Below, in pieces: positions 1 to 10,883 of a stretch of DNA of 64,000 bases. Both the position numbers and the translations under genes were made by a program. The DNA comes from Brasenia schreberi (lineage: Eukaryota > Streptophyta > Magnoliopsida > Nymphaeales > Cabombaceae): positions 18,329,501 to 18,393,500 of the forward strand of contig JAYKKT010000073.1 in the NCBI GenBank assembly GCA_036023115.1, written 5' to 3'. Each line of letters starts with the position of its first letter. Positions within the stretch are counted from its first letter, which is position 1. The notes beneath the pieces were generated by a model that had not been told where the DNA came from, did not search any database, and was given only the letters and a program-made list of their open reading frames with translations.

Positions 1-604
1 AAAGAAGTGGCGTCAGAGACCACCTAATTCGACTTTTAGAATAGAGACAAAGCCCTCGCCTGCTGAGGTAGTGAGTTACTTGGTTGGCTACTTAGTTATA
101 TATATATAATGGCTCTCAGCACAGACTCCAACCCTGAAACTGCCAATACCACACTTCGTACCCTTGCGTTAAATCTGAACCCAAGTCAACTTCCTGAATC
201 AGAAGACGAACCCAGCTAAGTCTCCACCTCTTCAAGGTCTCTGTTTCCCCAAACAAAACTGGAGCGTCCTTCGAGCCACAAGAATAAAATGGCAATGGAC
301 TGGAGTCGCCGGCCAAAATCTAAGGCTGCAAGATTGTTTCTCCGATTTTCTCCCCCTATTTTATATGAACTCCAAAGAGCCACCTAAACCCGGGTCGTCT
401 AGTCCTGCTCTCCGTCTATGTATCTTACAAAGCAACTGCAAGCATAAAACTCATCGTAAAAGAAACAAGAAAATATAGATGATCTAATGTGAACTACAGA
501 ATCAAAGAAGGATCGAAATAAGTACATTAATTACCTCTGATCGAGTCCAGCAGATTCTATGTCCACTCCGACGTGAATCGGTACGTGTGTTGACCACGAG
601 GAGA
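1..604. other. Left flank, no gene recognised
   Basis: I see no convincing gene here. A short ATG frame begins near 112 on the plus strand and ends within about 36 codons, with no recognisable motif. A small (TA)n run sits near 100-110. The stretch lies beyond the 3' end of the minus-strand HEXIM-like gene and of the SINE that follows. Confidence 0.5.
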
Positions 605-760
605 AACAACTACTAAGCTTTTTCCCATCGAAGATGAAGTCAACTATATAGATTTTTTTTCTATCGTAAATTAAATTAATTATAAAGTTTTACGCCGACA
701 GCCTCACCCAAGCCGCCTCCTTTATCCCGGCTTGGGACCAGCCATGCAACTGTGATCCAT
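605..760 (-). mobile_element. Au-like SINE / RTE-tail element, degraded
   Basis: Read on the minus strand, this ends in a short GTT-type tail (plus strand caacaactactaagc) preceded by the complement of an ...aaaaagctt... block. Further up it has the paired landmarks 'cctcctttatcccggcttgg' and 'gccatgcaa'. The same landmarks, in the same order, occur in better-preserved copies at 60520-60704 and 60995-61204. The layout matches Au-type plant SINEs, whose 3' end is shared with RTE LINEs. It is diverged and no target duplication is seen. Confidence 0.55.
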
Positions 761-930
761 GACCTGACATGCTCCCACTTAATTCAGAGGTGCATGATCA
801 AGCCAAACTGTGATCCCTGACCGCGAGGACATGCTCCCACTTAATTCCGAGGAGTATAATCAAGCCGAAGTGTGATCCCTGACCGCGAGAACATGCTCCC
901 ACTTAATTCCGAGGAGCATAATCAAACCAG
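751..930. repeat. Three tandem copies of a ~60-bp unit
   Basis: Units start near 751, 809 and 871. Each has the order tgtgatcc..., then acatgctcccacttaatt, then a gagg...at.atcaa. block. Copies two and three are nearly identical, and the first is more diverged and shorter. The first unit overlaps the 5' end of the neighbouring SINE, so the array probably arose by amplifying the SINE/flank junction. Confidence 0.8.
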
Positions 931-1543
931 ATCGATGGACACCATTTCAATCCTCAGCATTAGCCGTTTCCAGATTAATTCTTGTCACCAACATCATAGA
1001 TAATCCTTATTCGTCGCCTCTCGACTCGAGGAACGCTCTGCCGCAGCCATTAACAAAGGATCTCAATTGTTAATCTAATCTTGCATAAAGTCCACTCATC
1101 TATGCGCAGAAGCAACCGATTACCACGCCGGAATCCATCCTTTCCCATTGCCATTGTAAGAAACAAAGTTTTAAAGTGATGATTCCGTGCTCCCATCTTG
1201 CCCCAAATCATCGTCTAAGGAACATCAGTTTCTAACAACAAATTATAAACTATAACAAACGCCCGCACGAAACAATACAGTATAATGCAAAACTAAAATT
1301 TAAAAGAAATCAGGTTCAGATTCACCCAAAATGGCAGGAAAAGAACCTTAATTCATATAAAACCAGGTCTCGAGTACCAGATTCTGCAAAATATAGAACT
1401 TCAAGCAGAGAAAGAAGGCGAAAACGTAAAATAAGGAAAGCAAGGTAGCCATAATACACACCAAAGGCTCATCGCATAAAATCAGATTGTTTAGCTGCTT
1501 CTCCTAACTATATGTACAAAAATTTGGTTGTCATCGTGTTACT
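931..1543. other. 3' flank of the HEXIM-like gene
   Basis: This is AT-rich sequence with no open frame of note. It lies directly downstream of the stop codon of the minus-strand gene at 1544, so the gene's 3' UTR and polyadenylation site should be here. No strong poly(A) motif stands out. Confidence 0.4.
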
Positions 1544-2575
1544 TTACTCACATGCACGTGATGCGGCCATCTCCGTCTCCGGCACGGGTGCCTGCGCCTC
1601 AGCCTCCATCTCCACCGTTGACGTCCTCCCCTCGTTGTCCGGCCGCGATGCTTCAACCACCACCTCAGCACTTGACGTCTCTACCTCTACCCCTTGTTCT
1701 CCATCCCCAACACTCTTCTCTGAACAGACGTCACCACCACCCTCAACTTCGTTAACTTCATTCACCTCGCCTCGATCGGTCTCGAGACTCCTCAGCCTGC
1801 GTCTCAACTCCATGATCTCCTGCTCCATCAAGAACAACCGCTCCTTGAGCGTCAGATTCTCCTCCTCCAGATGGGCAATGTGAGCGTCCTGATCATCAAC
1901 TCTTCTCTCCAATTCGTGCTCGTATCGCGACTCATCACCGCCCGGTACAGATGGATAGATCATTTCGAATCGGCTCAGATCGTGGTCAAGCCGTCGCTCC
2001 ACCTCTACATGCTCCTCCACATCACTCTCGCTATCGCTTGACATTCCTGTCTCGTCTTGATTCTCCCCATTGCCCGGTGACCGCAGCCGGATCAACCCAT
2101 TCATGGAGCCGTACCCATCGACACCCCACTCTTCCTTCGCCATGTCGATCAAACCCTCCCTGGAAGGCGATAAAACAGGAGTCGGAAGGATTGCAGGTGT
2201 CACCGGGTATGGAGATGGCTGTGATGGGATCCCCCCTGATTTCTTTGCACGGATAATGAACGACGTGGTGTTACGTGGAGCAAATGGAGCGAATCGGTTG
2301 ACCCTTCTCTTAGGATAGAATCGCCTTGCCTTGAGCCGGTTCTGCGATTGCAATTCATGAAGAGTAGGCGGTTTGTACGAGTTAGGGCCCTGCTGCTGTG
2401 CAGCACCAGCAGCTTCGTTCGCCTTCCGCCACTTGTCTGCTTTCTTAGATTTCCAATTTGGGCGAACGGGGCCCAGAAATCCACCAGCTCCGCTCATCCC
2501 TCCACCGCCCATGCCTCCGCCTCCTTGCCAGGCTCCATAGCCCCGATTCATCATCTGATGACCCTTCTCGTTCAT
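1544..2575 (-). CDS. HEXIM-like nuclear regulator candidate (343 aa, single exon)
   Basis: An uninterrupted 343-residue frame. The order is: Gly/Met-rich start (1-40); Lys/Arg segments (41-51 and 80-94); the motif APFAPRNTTSFIIRAKK (96-112); a Pro/Ser linker (113-140); an acidic Ser/Glu/Asp stretch (170-193); RFEMIY (202-207); a charged heptad-rich coiled coil (about 217-266); and an acidic tail. In animals, HEXIM proteins inhibit the P-TEFb kinase and have the same order: a basic region, a PYNT motif inside an APYNTTQF context, an acidic region, then a coiled-coil dimer domain. The central Tyr is Arg here. The plant family this belongs to is conserved but, as far as I know, uncharacterised. 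The HEXIM relation is my inference. A conserved plant nuclear protein of unknown role is the safe call. A TATA box lies about 530 bp upstream, so the 5' leader is long and may be spliced. Confidence 0.75.
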   Translation of the reverse strand: MNEKGHQMMNRGYGAWQGGGGMGGGGMSGAGGFLGPVRPNWKSKKADKWRKANEAAGAAQQQGPNSYKPPTLHELQSQNRLKARRFYPKRRVNRFAPFAPRNTTSFIIRAKKSGGIPSQPSPYPVTPAILPTPVLSPSREGLIDMAKEEWGVDGYGSMNGLIRLRSPGNGENQDETGMSSDSESDVEEHVEVERRLDHDLSRFEMIYPSVPGGDESRYEHELERRVDDQDAHIAHLEEENLTLKERLFLMEQEIMELRRRLRSLETDRGEVNEVNEVEGGGDVCSEKSVGDGEQGVEVETSSAEVVVEASRPDNEGRTSTVEMEAEAQAPVPETEMAASRACE

Positions 2576-3107
2576 CTAAACGACCTCAAAAAGAAAAAAA
2601 AGAAGAAATAAAACGATGAAAATTTACTTCCAAGATCGCAACTTCTCAACAGAACCCACAAGAAGAATCTACACATAAACCCGAAAAGGAAGGCGACGCA
2701 GAAAACTAAGGTTATCCACCAAAGCCCCTTTTCTTGACTTAATTTTCGCTCCGCAAGGCTGAAAGGAACCACCGCAACGAGAGAAAAATAAAACAAGATC
2801 GTTGCACTTGGAATCTCGCTCAGTTCTCAGTGCAAGTTGCGAAGAAAACAAGCGCCGAGAGACCACCGAGAAATCTAGGGTTCGCAGAATCAGCACGAAC
2901 CCTAACCCCAGAACCACCGGATCCGATCCAGATGAAAACCAACGATTCCGTACCCTCAGGAGGGTCTAACAAACGGACGAAGAGGAGAAAAATAAAGAGG
3001 CTAGGAGGAACAAAGGAATACAAAGAGAAAGGAGGCGAGGGCGCAAAGTTTCGCCCGCTCAAGGAACAAAACGGCTTACGAAGAAAAAATTGCCATGGAG
3101 AGGGATG

Positions 3108-3119
3108 CTTTATATAGCC
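3108..3119 (-). promoter_or_regulatory. TATA box of the HEXIM-like gene
   Basis: The minus strand reads ggctatataaag, a strong TATA match. Transcription would start near 3080, giving a leader of about 500 nt to the ATG at 2575. Two AAACCCTA-like (telo-box) motifs lie inside that leader near 2876-2883 and 2898-2906; such motifs are common in leaders of housekeeping plant genes. Confidence 0.65.
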
Positions 3120-3298
3120 AGAGGTCCGAGGATCCAGCTTGAGGGGCAAAAACTTCGACGGTCCATATTGAAGCATAGGGTCATTTTGTAAGCGTTGGAG
3201 AAAATGAATACGTTTACCCTGCTTGAGAGAAGGAAGATCATGGGCTTGGATTCGTTTTCCATATCATTTCTTTTTCCAAGGGCAACTTTTCTCTATAC

Positions 3299-3460
3299 AA
3301 CAACAACTAAGCTTTTTCTCATACGGTGAAAGATTCTTTGTTTTAACAAAGCTCTATCATAATATATAAAATTTAAAAAGCCAGATAAAGTTTTACACTG
3401 CATATTGAAATACTAATGCAACCTTCTTCTTTTATTTAAGCTTGAGACCGGTGATGCAAA
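3299..3460 (-). mobile_element. Au-like SINE, degraded
   Basis: The plus strand starts acaacaacaactaagc, the complement of a (GTT)n tail. It continues through 'gattctttgttttaacaaagctctatcataat', an 'aaagttttac' block and 'gcaaccttcttcttttat'. The same succession is seen in the intact copy at 60995-61204. Orientation is minus. It has many substitutions and no clear target duplication. Confidence 0.6.
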
Positions 3461-3879
3461 GGAGATCAGTAAAATTGTATCTTTTTTCTATAAAAGAAAA
3501 AAAAAAGCATTAATCTCAACCATATATTCACCGTAAACACTGTAAAATTTCAAATTTTTAGGAGAGCCGGCTGCCACCCCCACTCTTCCATGTAGATCCG
3601 CCGTTGGTGAGGGTCAGCAAGTTATGCCCTGTAGATATAGCCGATTTGAACCGAAACCGTATCATCGGCGGAACCGATCAAACTAATACCTGAACCGTAA
3701 CTGAAATCAAGGATCTCTTCGATTACGCATCATGGTATCCAAAACTGACCTGAAACCGAGAGAAGAATCGAAATCGGCGGTTTTAAACCGCCACTAAATA
3801 AGTTTTATATATGTTTTTAACACCTATTAAAAACAAACTCATCGGTAGCCAATGGTAGGAAGGTCGTACGAGTTTTATG
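3461..3879. other. Intergenic, AT-rich
   Basis: No gene is seen. Between 3640 and 3790 there are recurring ccgaa/accgaa words typical of old transposon sequence, but no element ends can be defined. Confidence 0.4.
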
Positions 3880-4270
3880 AAAGGTACAAGGACAAGTTAT
3901 GGTATATGAAAGTATACAACAAATGAAGAAATCTTGGTCCTCGGGTTTCTACAATTGATCTATCCGAAATTTCAATTGATCTATCATGTAAGGACACGGC
4001 TCTCGTCAAATCCCCTTTCTCACAATACCCATTGATTATGCTGCTGTGGCTATTTTAGTCTGCCATCGGCCCTGGCAGCCATTTCTGATGGGTGCTGAGC
4101 CCGTGGATAACAACATTATAACTAAAGGATTGGGTACGATGCCTGCATTGCTTAACACCTTGAGTAGCTCAAGGAAACCATGGTAGGAACGCCAAGCCAA
4201 AAAAAAGAAGGGTTGATATTATCATTGTGAAAAGACTAGTCATTATCCAAGTGAAACTTATTAGCATTTT
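3880..4270. pseudogene. PPR-gene fragment joined to a copia Gag scrap (copy of 34.34-35.03 kb)
   Basis: Positions 3880-4173 match 34340-34640 almost base for base. In the better copy the minus strand encodes pentatricopeptide repeat (PPR) residues. Here the minus frame around 3970-4040 is broken by substitutions. Beyond 4174 the match skips about 300 bp and resumes at 4175-4270 with 34940-35025. There the plus strand encodes a copia Gag zinc-knuckle remnant (CYHCEKTSHY; the last Cys is lost). The shared PPR-copia junction shows that both loci derive from one chimeric source. Confidence 0.75.
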
Positions 4271-4944
4271 TACTTTTTAATCATGCTTGTGATATTACGA
4301 TCTATATAAGTAATAATTATGTTCATTAGTGACACATGTAGTGGTTAAAACTTATTCGCATTTTCAACCATGTTTATAGTATTAAGAGCCACCCGAAGCA
4401 CTTGAATATTTTCCAGCTATATTTTGGTCTCAAGATAATTGTGCTCATTAGTAGCACATGAAGTAGTTGTAACTCTTGAGTATTAAGCATTCATGTTATG
4501 GTATTAAGAGTCATTTTTTTGAGTGGTAATTATGCTCATTAGTAGCGTATCATGATTACATCTTCACGATGTCTATATATAATGGTATTGTAAAGAAGAT
4601 TCATATAACTTTTATGTCATTGTGTGAGTTCATTCCTACTTAGTTTTCAAGAGAGCTTACAAGTCCAATTGTAGTGCTAATTAGGTTTGCAGCTTTGCCG
4701 GTTTGTTTATGACTTAATTGTATTTGTGTAAGATGAACCGAGGGTCTTTGTTGTATCCTAAAGGTGTTTTACAAGGTTCATCGTATTCGGTGGTTATTTG
4801 ATACCGATTGTAGTAAACAAAACTAAATGTTATAACACCTCAAAGAATAGTGCTATCCTAACTTTTTTTTTTCAAGTATTAAATTTGATCTCTCATGTAA
4901 CAACTACCCAAGAACCATGACATCTACAAGAACTCAAGTCCAAC
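4271..4944. other. Intergenic, AT-rich
   Basis: Nothing codes here. Between 4300 and 4560 the words 'gctcattagtagc.catg.agtag' recur three times at irregular spacing (near 4320, 4440, 4540), which looks like an old degraded tandem repeat. Confidence 0.4.
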
Positions 4945-6830
4945 ATTATTTCTTCTATTAATTTTCTTTCAAAATGAGTTCATTGAATCATGTAAACTGA
5001 ACACCTTTTGGGAAGCTTTCTGATATTTTCTTTGAGTAAATATGTTCAGGCTATCTAAGTTCAGCTCATTGGCAATCAAAATTAGCACAAAAGGAAAACA
5101 TCAATATTTCGTAGGGTATGCCCTGTCTTGATTCTTTATGGGCTTGCTTCCCTAACCTTTGTGTTGTTGGGCTGGTAGCTTTTATATGCGTTCATTACCA
5201 AACTGAGAACTTCTTTAGAAAAAGAATCTGCAGCATATGTGCATTTTACACATAGGAAGTTGCTGGTTCCATTCAACATCATTAAAATATGCGTCACCCT
5301 GTGGTTGAAGTACTCGGAAGATCTCGTGAAGCACACATACTTAACAAATAACATTTATTCTGCAGGATGATTGTACGCTAGAGTTAAAACAAACATACTG
5401 GTAGATCGCTAGATGTACACCCACGAATTGCTCGCTAGGCTGAGTCCAAGTATCATAATGGAACATTTTGTGTTTTCTAACATGTTTACATCTTGTTGCA
5501 TGGCACACCATTAGAGTAGTCAGACTTATTTTGATTTGATAGAACTCACCGCAAATAGACTAAAGAGCAGAACTTAGTCATACAGTTGCAAAGAAGAGCC
5601 ATACCACCAACCCATATACCTCTTACCCTCTCCCTTTGTGAATGAGACAGCCTCCATATGTTCCCCTTCACTTTCAAGATTCCTTGCCAGTTATACTACA
5701 GACTTGATGTATCATTCTTGGCAATCTCATGGCAGGTAAAATTATACCTTCGAAAAACTGGACAAGAAAGTGGATTCCAATTGTTATATGTGGATGTGGT
5801 GTGTTTTTCATTCTCGTTGCGTAGGCATATGATGTAAATGGCAAAGATGTGATTTCCTATATGCCGAGTTTGCTAGTGTTGTATAATCAGAAAGGTTCGT
5901 TGCATAGATGCAGACACTATGAAACTAAACATTGCATTTGCGAAGGTAAACCTCTATATGCTTCTTGCATATACATCGGTTCAGCAATGGGTGGAACTCT
6001 GTGCATTGCGAATGCTTCATGTGTTCATGCTTCCTTTCTTGATTTTTTCTGCATTTAATTCATGTATTCTGTATTTTATCATGTGTAGTTTTATTACTAT
6101 TTCTAAAAGAAAAATAAGGCAGTGACTCTACAATTGTGTAGTATGCTTTCTTCATATGCTTGTTTCCAAAATGCAAAGATGCGCGTATATTACAGTAGAG
6201 ATGGATTTGGTATGGGTAGATGACGAATTGAATTTTCAGTGAGCAGAGCAAGAAAAATTTCACAAACAAAAGAGGAACAGGATTCATGCAAACTCGTAGA
6301 GAAAAAGAACGGTTCTGCAGTCTCCAAAAACTTTACATTCTTGATATGGTGCGAATTTGACAGAATGTAGGTTCTTTGTATTTTAAGGCTAAGCGCTTCA
6401 TATATATTAATTGTGTATTGTGTATATTTGCTTTCTCTTTGATTGATTGCCCTTGTTTGTACCATGTCAAGTTGGACTTCAATGATTGCCTCTGTGTTCT
6501 CTCGTTTTCTATTGAAATCTATGCTTTTCCTTTGGGTCCTCCATCCACTCTGTTTGCTATTAGTAGTTTCCCTCAATACTATCTTTATAACCATAAATTG
6601 TCGGATGGAGTGAGTGTTGCATAATGCAAGTTTTTGCACAAGTTGATCATCTCTCTCTCTCTGAATACTATCTTTATAACCATAAACTGTCACGTTGGTC
6701 TTCCATCGATTGCTAACTTAGCTATCCTGGTTTTGCCTTTGATTTTGTTCATCTCAAGTGCTCTGGGACTATAACACCATCTATGTGCACAAACTATAGG
6801 GATGAGCACCATTGCTCTGCCTATTAATGT
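4945..6830 (+). repeat. Repeat R1, copy 1
   Basis: This 1.9-kb segment recurs in inverted orientation at 18650-20670 and as a third copy at 25000-26490 (same orientation as copy 2). Sampled blocks such as 5586-5760 against 19850-20030 look about 90 percent identical. No transposase or reverse transcriptase is visible and no terminal repeats are obvious. One minus frame, 5354-5136, is kept nearly open in copy 2 with in-frame 3-base gaps, but it resembles no family I know. R1 is best called an unclassified interspersed repeat. Confidence 0.75.
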
Positions 6831-7574
6831 TGAAACCATAATCTTGATGCAAACTCTGAACCACTCGGGCGTTTTTTCTTCTCTTTCTTTTACTATTGTG
6901 ACGTACTTGGAAACAGTACAATCGAGCGTAATATTGATACTAGGAAAACCATGAAACCTTTGTGCTGATTAACAGCTAAGGTCATGTACGCTGACATCCG
7001 CCACAGGGAAAACCACCACCCTGTTTCTCCTTTTTTTGGTGCTCATAGAAAGATGAAGCAACCATTTCATGATTCTCTTTGTGTGTACATTTAAATTGAA
7101 CGTTTTCTTTGTGAACCGCATAGGAAAAGTGCCTTCCGAGTAGACTATGGTGATGACCTATTTTGAATCATTGAACCTGTCATTTCCATATTCTGTTGCT
7201 CTTGACAATAAGCTGCCTAGAGGGAGTGATTACTGTTGTGCATGTAAAAGGCATGTGGGAAGGTAAGAAAATATTTTTATGTACTTTTGGCATGAGTGTA
7301 TAATTCTGAATATCTCTGTTGTTCTTATATATATATATATATAACTGTGGTCTTTCTCAATTCTTCTGTCTTTTGTGAGTCAAGTGATATTTGTTTCTCC
7401 TAGAACTTTTCATATATATCTAGAGGAATACTATCTCATCCTATAGATTTACTAACTTTTGTATGTTTAAGAGTCTTTTTGACTTTATTCATTTATATTC
7501 GTCCATCAAAATTAATGTTTGGTGAGTTGGTGAGCTTTGTCAAGCTAATACTAGTACCTATACTTTCATCAAGA
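6831..7574. other. Intergenic, AT-rich
   Basis: No gene or definable element. A short (AT)n run sits at about 7327-7343. Confidence 0.4.
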
Positions 7575-7770
7575 AGAAGCTGATGAAAATAACCTTTTCA
7601 GCTGCTTTTCAAAGATATGCTGCATGCATTGAACTTGCCAAGAATGATACATCAAGTCTGTAGTGTAACGGGCTTGGAATCCTGAAAGTGAAGGGAAGCA
7701 TACAGAGGCTGTGTCATTCATAGATGGAGAGGGTAAGAGGTATATGGGTTTGTGGTATGTCCAAGTCACA
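7575..7770 (-). repeat. Repeat R1, partial copy
   Basis: It corresponds to the 'cccatatacctcttaccctc ... gacttgatgtatcattcttggc' part of R1 (5610-5740), in the opposite orientation. It abuts the truncated PME 5' copy at 7777 with almost no gap, which suggests that one rearrangement joined the two. Confidence 0.7.
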
Positions 7771-7776
7771 ACGCGG

Positions 7777-8093
7777 AGAATGATTATCAGAACTAAGTCT
7801 TAAAATGTCTCTCTTGTTTCTTCACGGAAACTGTCATTCACTAAAACTATAGTTTGTATACAAAAGTGACTACTATAATCAATATTTTTAATAACGTTAC
7901 TGATTTATACTGCAAATCGGTTTCATTTTTTGCTATTGTCGATGGACCATTAATATCAATTAAAATTAATCTATCGTAAATGAAGCTCTTAATCACAATT
8001 AAACTAATACGATTTCAGTATATAAAGTCTTCAACGCAAAACTTTACTTTACCTGATTCCCGATTGAATATGGCAAGAAGGTTCATCTTGTAA
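7777..8093 (+). pseudogene. Truncated copy of the PME promoter and first codons
   Basis: This stretch is nearly identical to 13696-14030: the upstream region, a TATA box (tatataaag, about 8019-8027), the leader and the start ATG (8070). It encodes MARRFIL and then stops at TAA (8091), exactly where similarity to the intact gene ends. A small internal gap after 'aaaactat' (about 20 bp present in the other copy) also separates them. No other PME exon follows. It is a promoter-plus-start fragment without a gene. Confidence 0.85.
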
Positions 8094-8147
8094 CCTAAAA
8101 ATGAAGTCAAATCATACTTTAATATATCATTTTGTGAATTGAAAGTT

Positions 8148-8247
8148 TTTTTTGGGTACAAATGGGGAGGCCAAAAGCAAATGCATGCCCCAGGTACCAA
8201 ACTCATGATCTTCAACTTGTGAGTTGACCCACTAACCAAGTGACCTA
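8148..8247 (-). mobile_element. tRNA-derived SINE-like fragment
   Basis: On the minus strand, CACTTGGTTAGTGGGTCAAC resembles a polymerase III A box, and ATCATGAGTTTGGTACC, about 30 nt on, resembles a B box. The pair ends with a T-rich 'aaaaaa' stretch on that strand. A second, more decayed relative with the same words (gggtacaatggggaagcc ... cttgtgagctgatcaac) lies at about 8505-8570. No target duplication was found, so this is tentative. Confidence 0.35.
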
Positions 8248-9254
8248 TTGAAAGATTTTAACGTGGGACTATGTGATAGTTATCCATGGTTTTCTAGCTT
8301 AATTTGAGCATAAACAAGCTTACATAAGCTAAGTCAAACCAAACACAAATTTCCAATATATTTAACTAAGTAAGCCTATACAAGCTGAGCTGAATCAACC
8401 GAGTTTGTGTTCGCTTGAGAACCAAACATGAACTTAATTAAGCTCACCTCAAGTCGAACCATGAGCAGCTTGGCTCGTTTACCAGCTTTATGCTGGTTGC
8501 TTTTCTTGGGTACAATGGGGAAGCCGGACGGGACTAAACTTGTGAGCTGATCAACTAGCCGGCTAAGCTATTGTTCTCTGTGCTACATTTGGTTCATTTG
8601 GGCAGGAATATAATTTGCAATTTGATTTATTCTGTCATTATCTGAAAAGATTTAGGGTGTTTATGGAATATGATGAACTAGGTGGTTGTGCATATTTGAA
8701 AATATCTTTCTACCTTGCTTTCAGAGGGTGCGATTGTTCTCGGTGATACATTTGGTTCATTCGGAGATTCGCACTTCCTACGTCAGGGCCCCCCACCATA
8801 GCCCTCATGCCGTTTGGATTCGGATCGGGTCTCATCCCCAATAGTCTTGCTCCAAGAAGTACCAAGCTAGACTGGGGTGGCAATTGGTAATCAGCTCGGG
8901 TGAGGGTGAGGCCACTTCCCGGTTTCGTATTTGGTTCTATTTTCAAGATCCATACACTAATACATAGGGAGAGTGAGAGTGGGTGAGAGTCGCTAAATTT
9001 GATTTATTTAGACCATTCATCACTCTCGGACTGGAGAAATGGATGATATAGATTAAAAAGTAAAATATAATTAAAAAAGTGTATAGTATATTATTTATTT
9101 TTTTGCTTTTTTCGTCTATGTCATTTATCTATCAAATCTGACAATCCAGATTAATAAGGATGGTTTAGCATAGAGTCTAGCAAATCCCAATCATTTATAT
9201 AGAAAGGGAGCCTAGTCAAAATGGGGTTCTACCAACTTTATTATATATATATAT

Positions 9255-9500
9255 TGAGAGAGAGAATCTAGATTTAGGGAACCCATAAGATAGAGAATCA
9301 CGAGGATCCAATCATCTTCACCGTTTGATTGACATAATTAATGTTGCCGATTTGAATAAAAAAGTAAATACCTTTTTCTAGGTTGCATTTATGCTTTTCA
9401 TTTTATCATATCAACCGTTTATCTCAATGATCGAATGGTTGTGATGAGTTTCTTATGGTTCTCTATTCATATGAGTTCCTTAAATTTAGATTATATATGT
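9255..9500. mobile_element. MITE-like inverted repeat
   Basis: The left end, 'atctagatttagggaaccca' followed by 'agatagagaatcac', matches the reverse complement of the right end, which reads 'atctaaatttaaggaactca' and then a tagagaaccat block. The arms are about 55 bp around a 130-bp core. A related arm appears again near 9625-9650 (ccctaaatctagattctcta), so more than one copy may be nested here. Superfamily is unknown. Confidence 0.45.
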
Positions 9501-9659
9501 GTGCATACAAGAAAGAGAGTATAGATTGGTGGAATCCACCAAGATAGAGAACCACAAACATGAATGGTTTAAATGCAACCTTCAAATAGTATTTACTTCT
9601 TTAATTCAAATATTCACCATGTTGAATCCCTAAATCTAGATTCTCTATATGTACATGTG

Positions 9660-9662
<3 letters not shown>

Positions 9663-9697
<35 letters not shown>
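9663..9697. repeat. (AT)n microsatellite
   Basis: About 17 AT dinucleotides, followed a little later by a GA run (9716-9731). Confidence 0.95.
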
Positions 9698-9702
<5 letters not shown>

Positions 9703-9730
9703 CATATGTGAATAGCGAGAGAGAGAGAGA

Positions 9731-10883
9731 GTTGCTAGACTCTCAATGGAGCATCAATGTTGATCTGGGTAGACAAAAAAGATGAATGATGTAGATCATA
9801 AAAGCAAAGGATAAAAGATCAATGATCGAGGTGAAAAGAGCAAAGGTAGAAAGAAAGACATTGTTTTTTCACCTAAACCATCAATCTTCTCAAACCAACT
9901 ATGGAGATTTGAATTTAAAAAGCTAATTATATCATTATTCATTCTTCACATTTAATGTAAATATTACAACACTTTTTAATTTTAGATATCTATTATTGAT
10001 CGTAACACTAAAGATGTTTGAGTAGATTTAAGCATAAATATGTTTGAATATATATCATTATATATTAAACATATATTTATTTATATATTCCCCAAACTCG
10101 CTCTAGCCTTTTGGTCGCATTGGAACTTAACTTTGCCAAATAAGATGATGTACGAAATCAATTCGAGCTTTTGCATGGAAAGTCAATCGAGCTAAGTTGG
10201 AACTCTAGCTCATATTAGATGACTTCCTTTTCCTTTACAATAACTTGAGCCTGGTTTATTTTTTTTATTTGAATTCGTCAAGCACAAGGCAACTCGAGTA
10301 GCTCAGCTTCTTCCGTTCCCCATCCAGGCAACGAGGACAAAAATTGATACAAAAGCTTTATGATACTGCTAATCCACAAGAAATTGAGGAACTCAAGTCA
10401 TGTCATCCGACTAAAAGGACTTTGAATTTGGATTTGATTCATCAGAAGCCCCACCAAAGAGGACAATCAATCTCTGCTTCTAGCAGGGTCGGCCGCATTA
10501 GGGGCGAAGCTCTTTGAGAATTGAACAGGAGGCCTTACTTAAGGAGAAGTAGTGCCAAACCACCACACATTCCTTGAATTTCTTGCAGATTTAAATATTT
10601 AAATTAAGTTGATTATAAGATAAGCTCATTGCCTACCAAGAATCCATCTACCAAATTTTAGCGGGATGAGTATAATTTTAGGTCCTTTTTCTTTTAGGGG
10701 TAAAACTTTCAGAAAAAGGGTTTTGATAAGTCGGGTTGAATTTAAATTGAATTATGATAAGAGAATTGAGAGTATGGAGTCAGTAAGTAGGTGATTCAAG
10801 AGAAGCCATATGAGTAGGTGATTAAAGAGTACATACATGCAAACATACACATATGTATGTGTACATATGTGTGTATATATATA
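9731..10883. other. Intergenic, AT-rich
   Basis: I see no gene. The last part (10830-10882) is a purine/pyrimidine alternating stretch (acatatgtatgtgtacatat...) that leads straight into the GC-rich homoserine kinase fragment. Confidence 0.4.

Noticed and set aside
1528..1883. Long plus-strand frames opposite the HEXIM-like gene
   Set aside because: Shadows of the minus-strand gene; Ser/Pro-rich translation of its Glu/Arg-rich complement.
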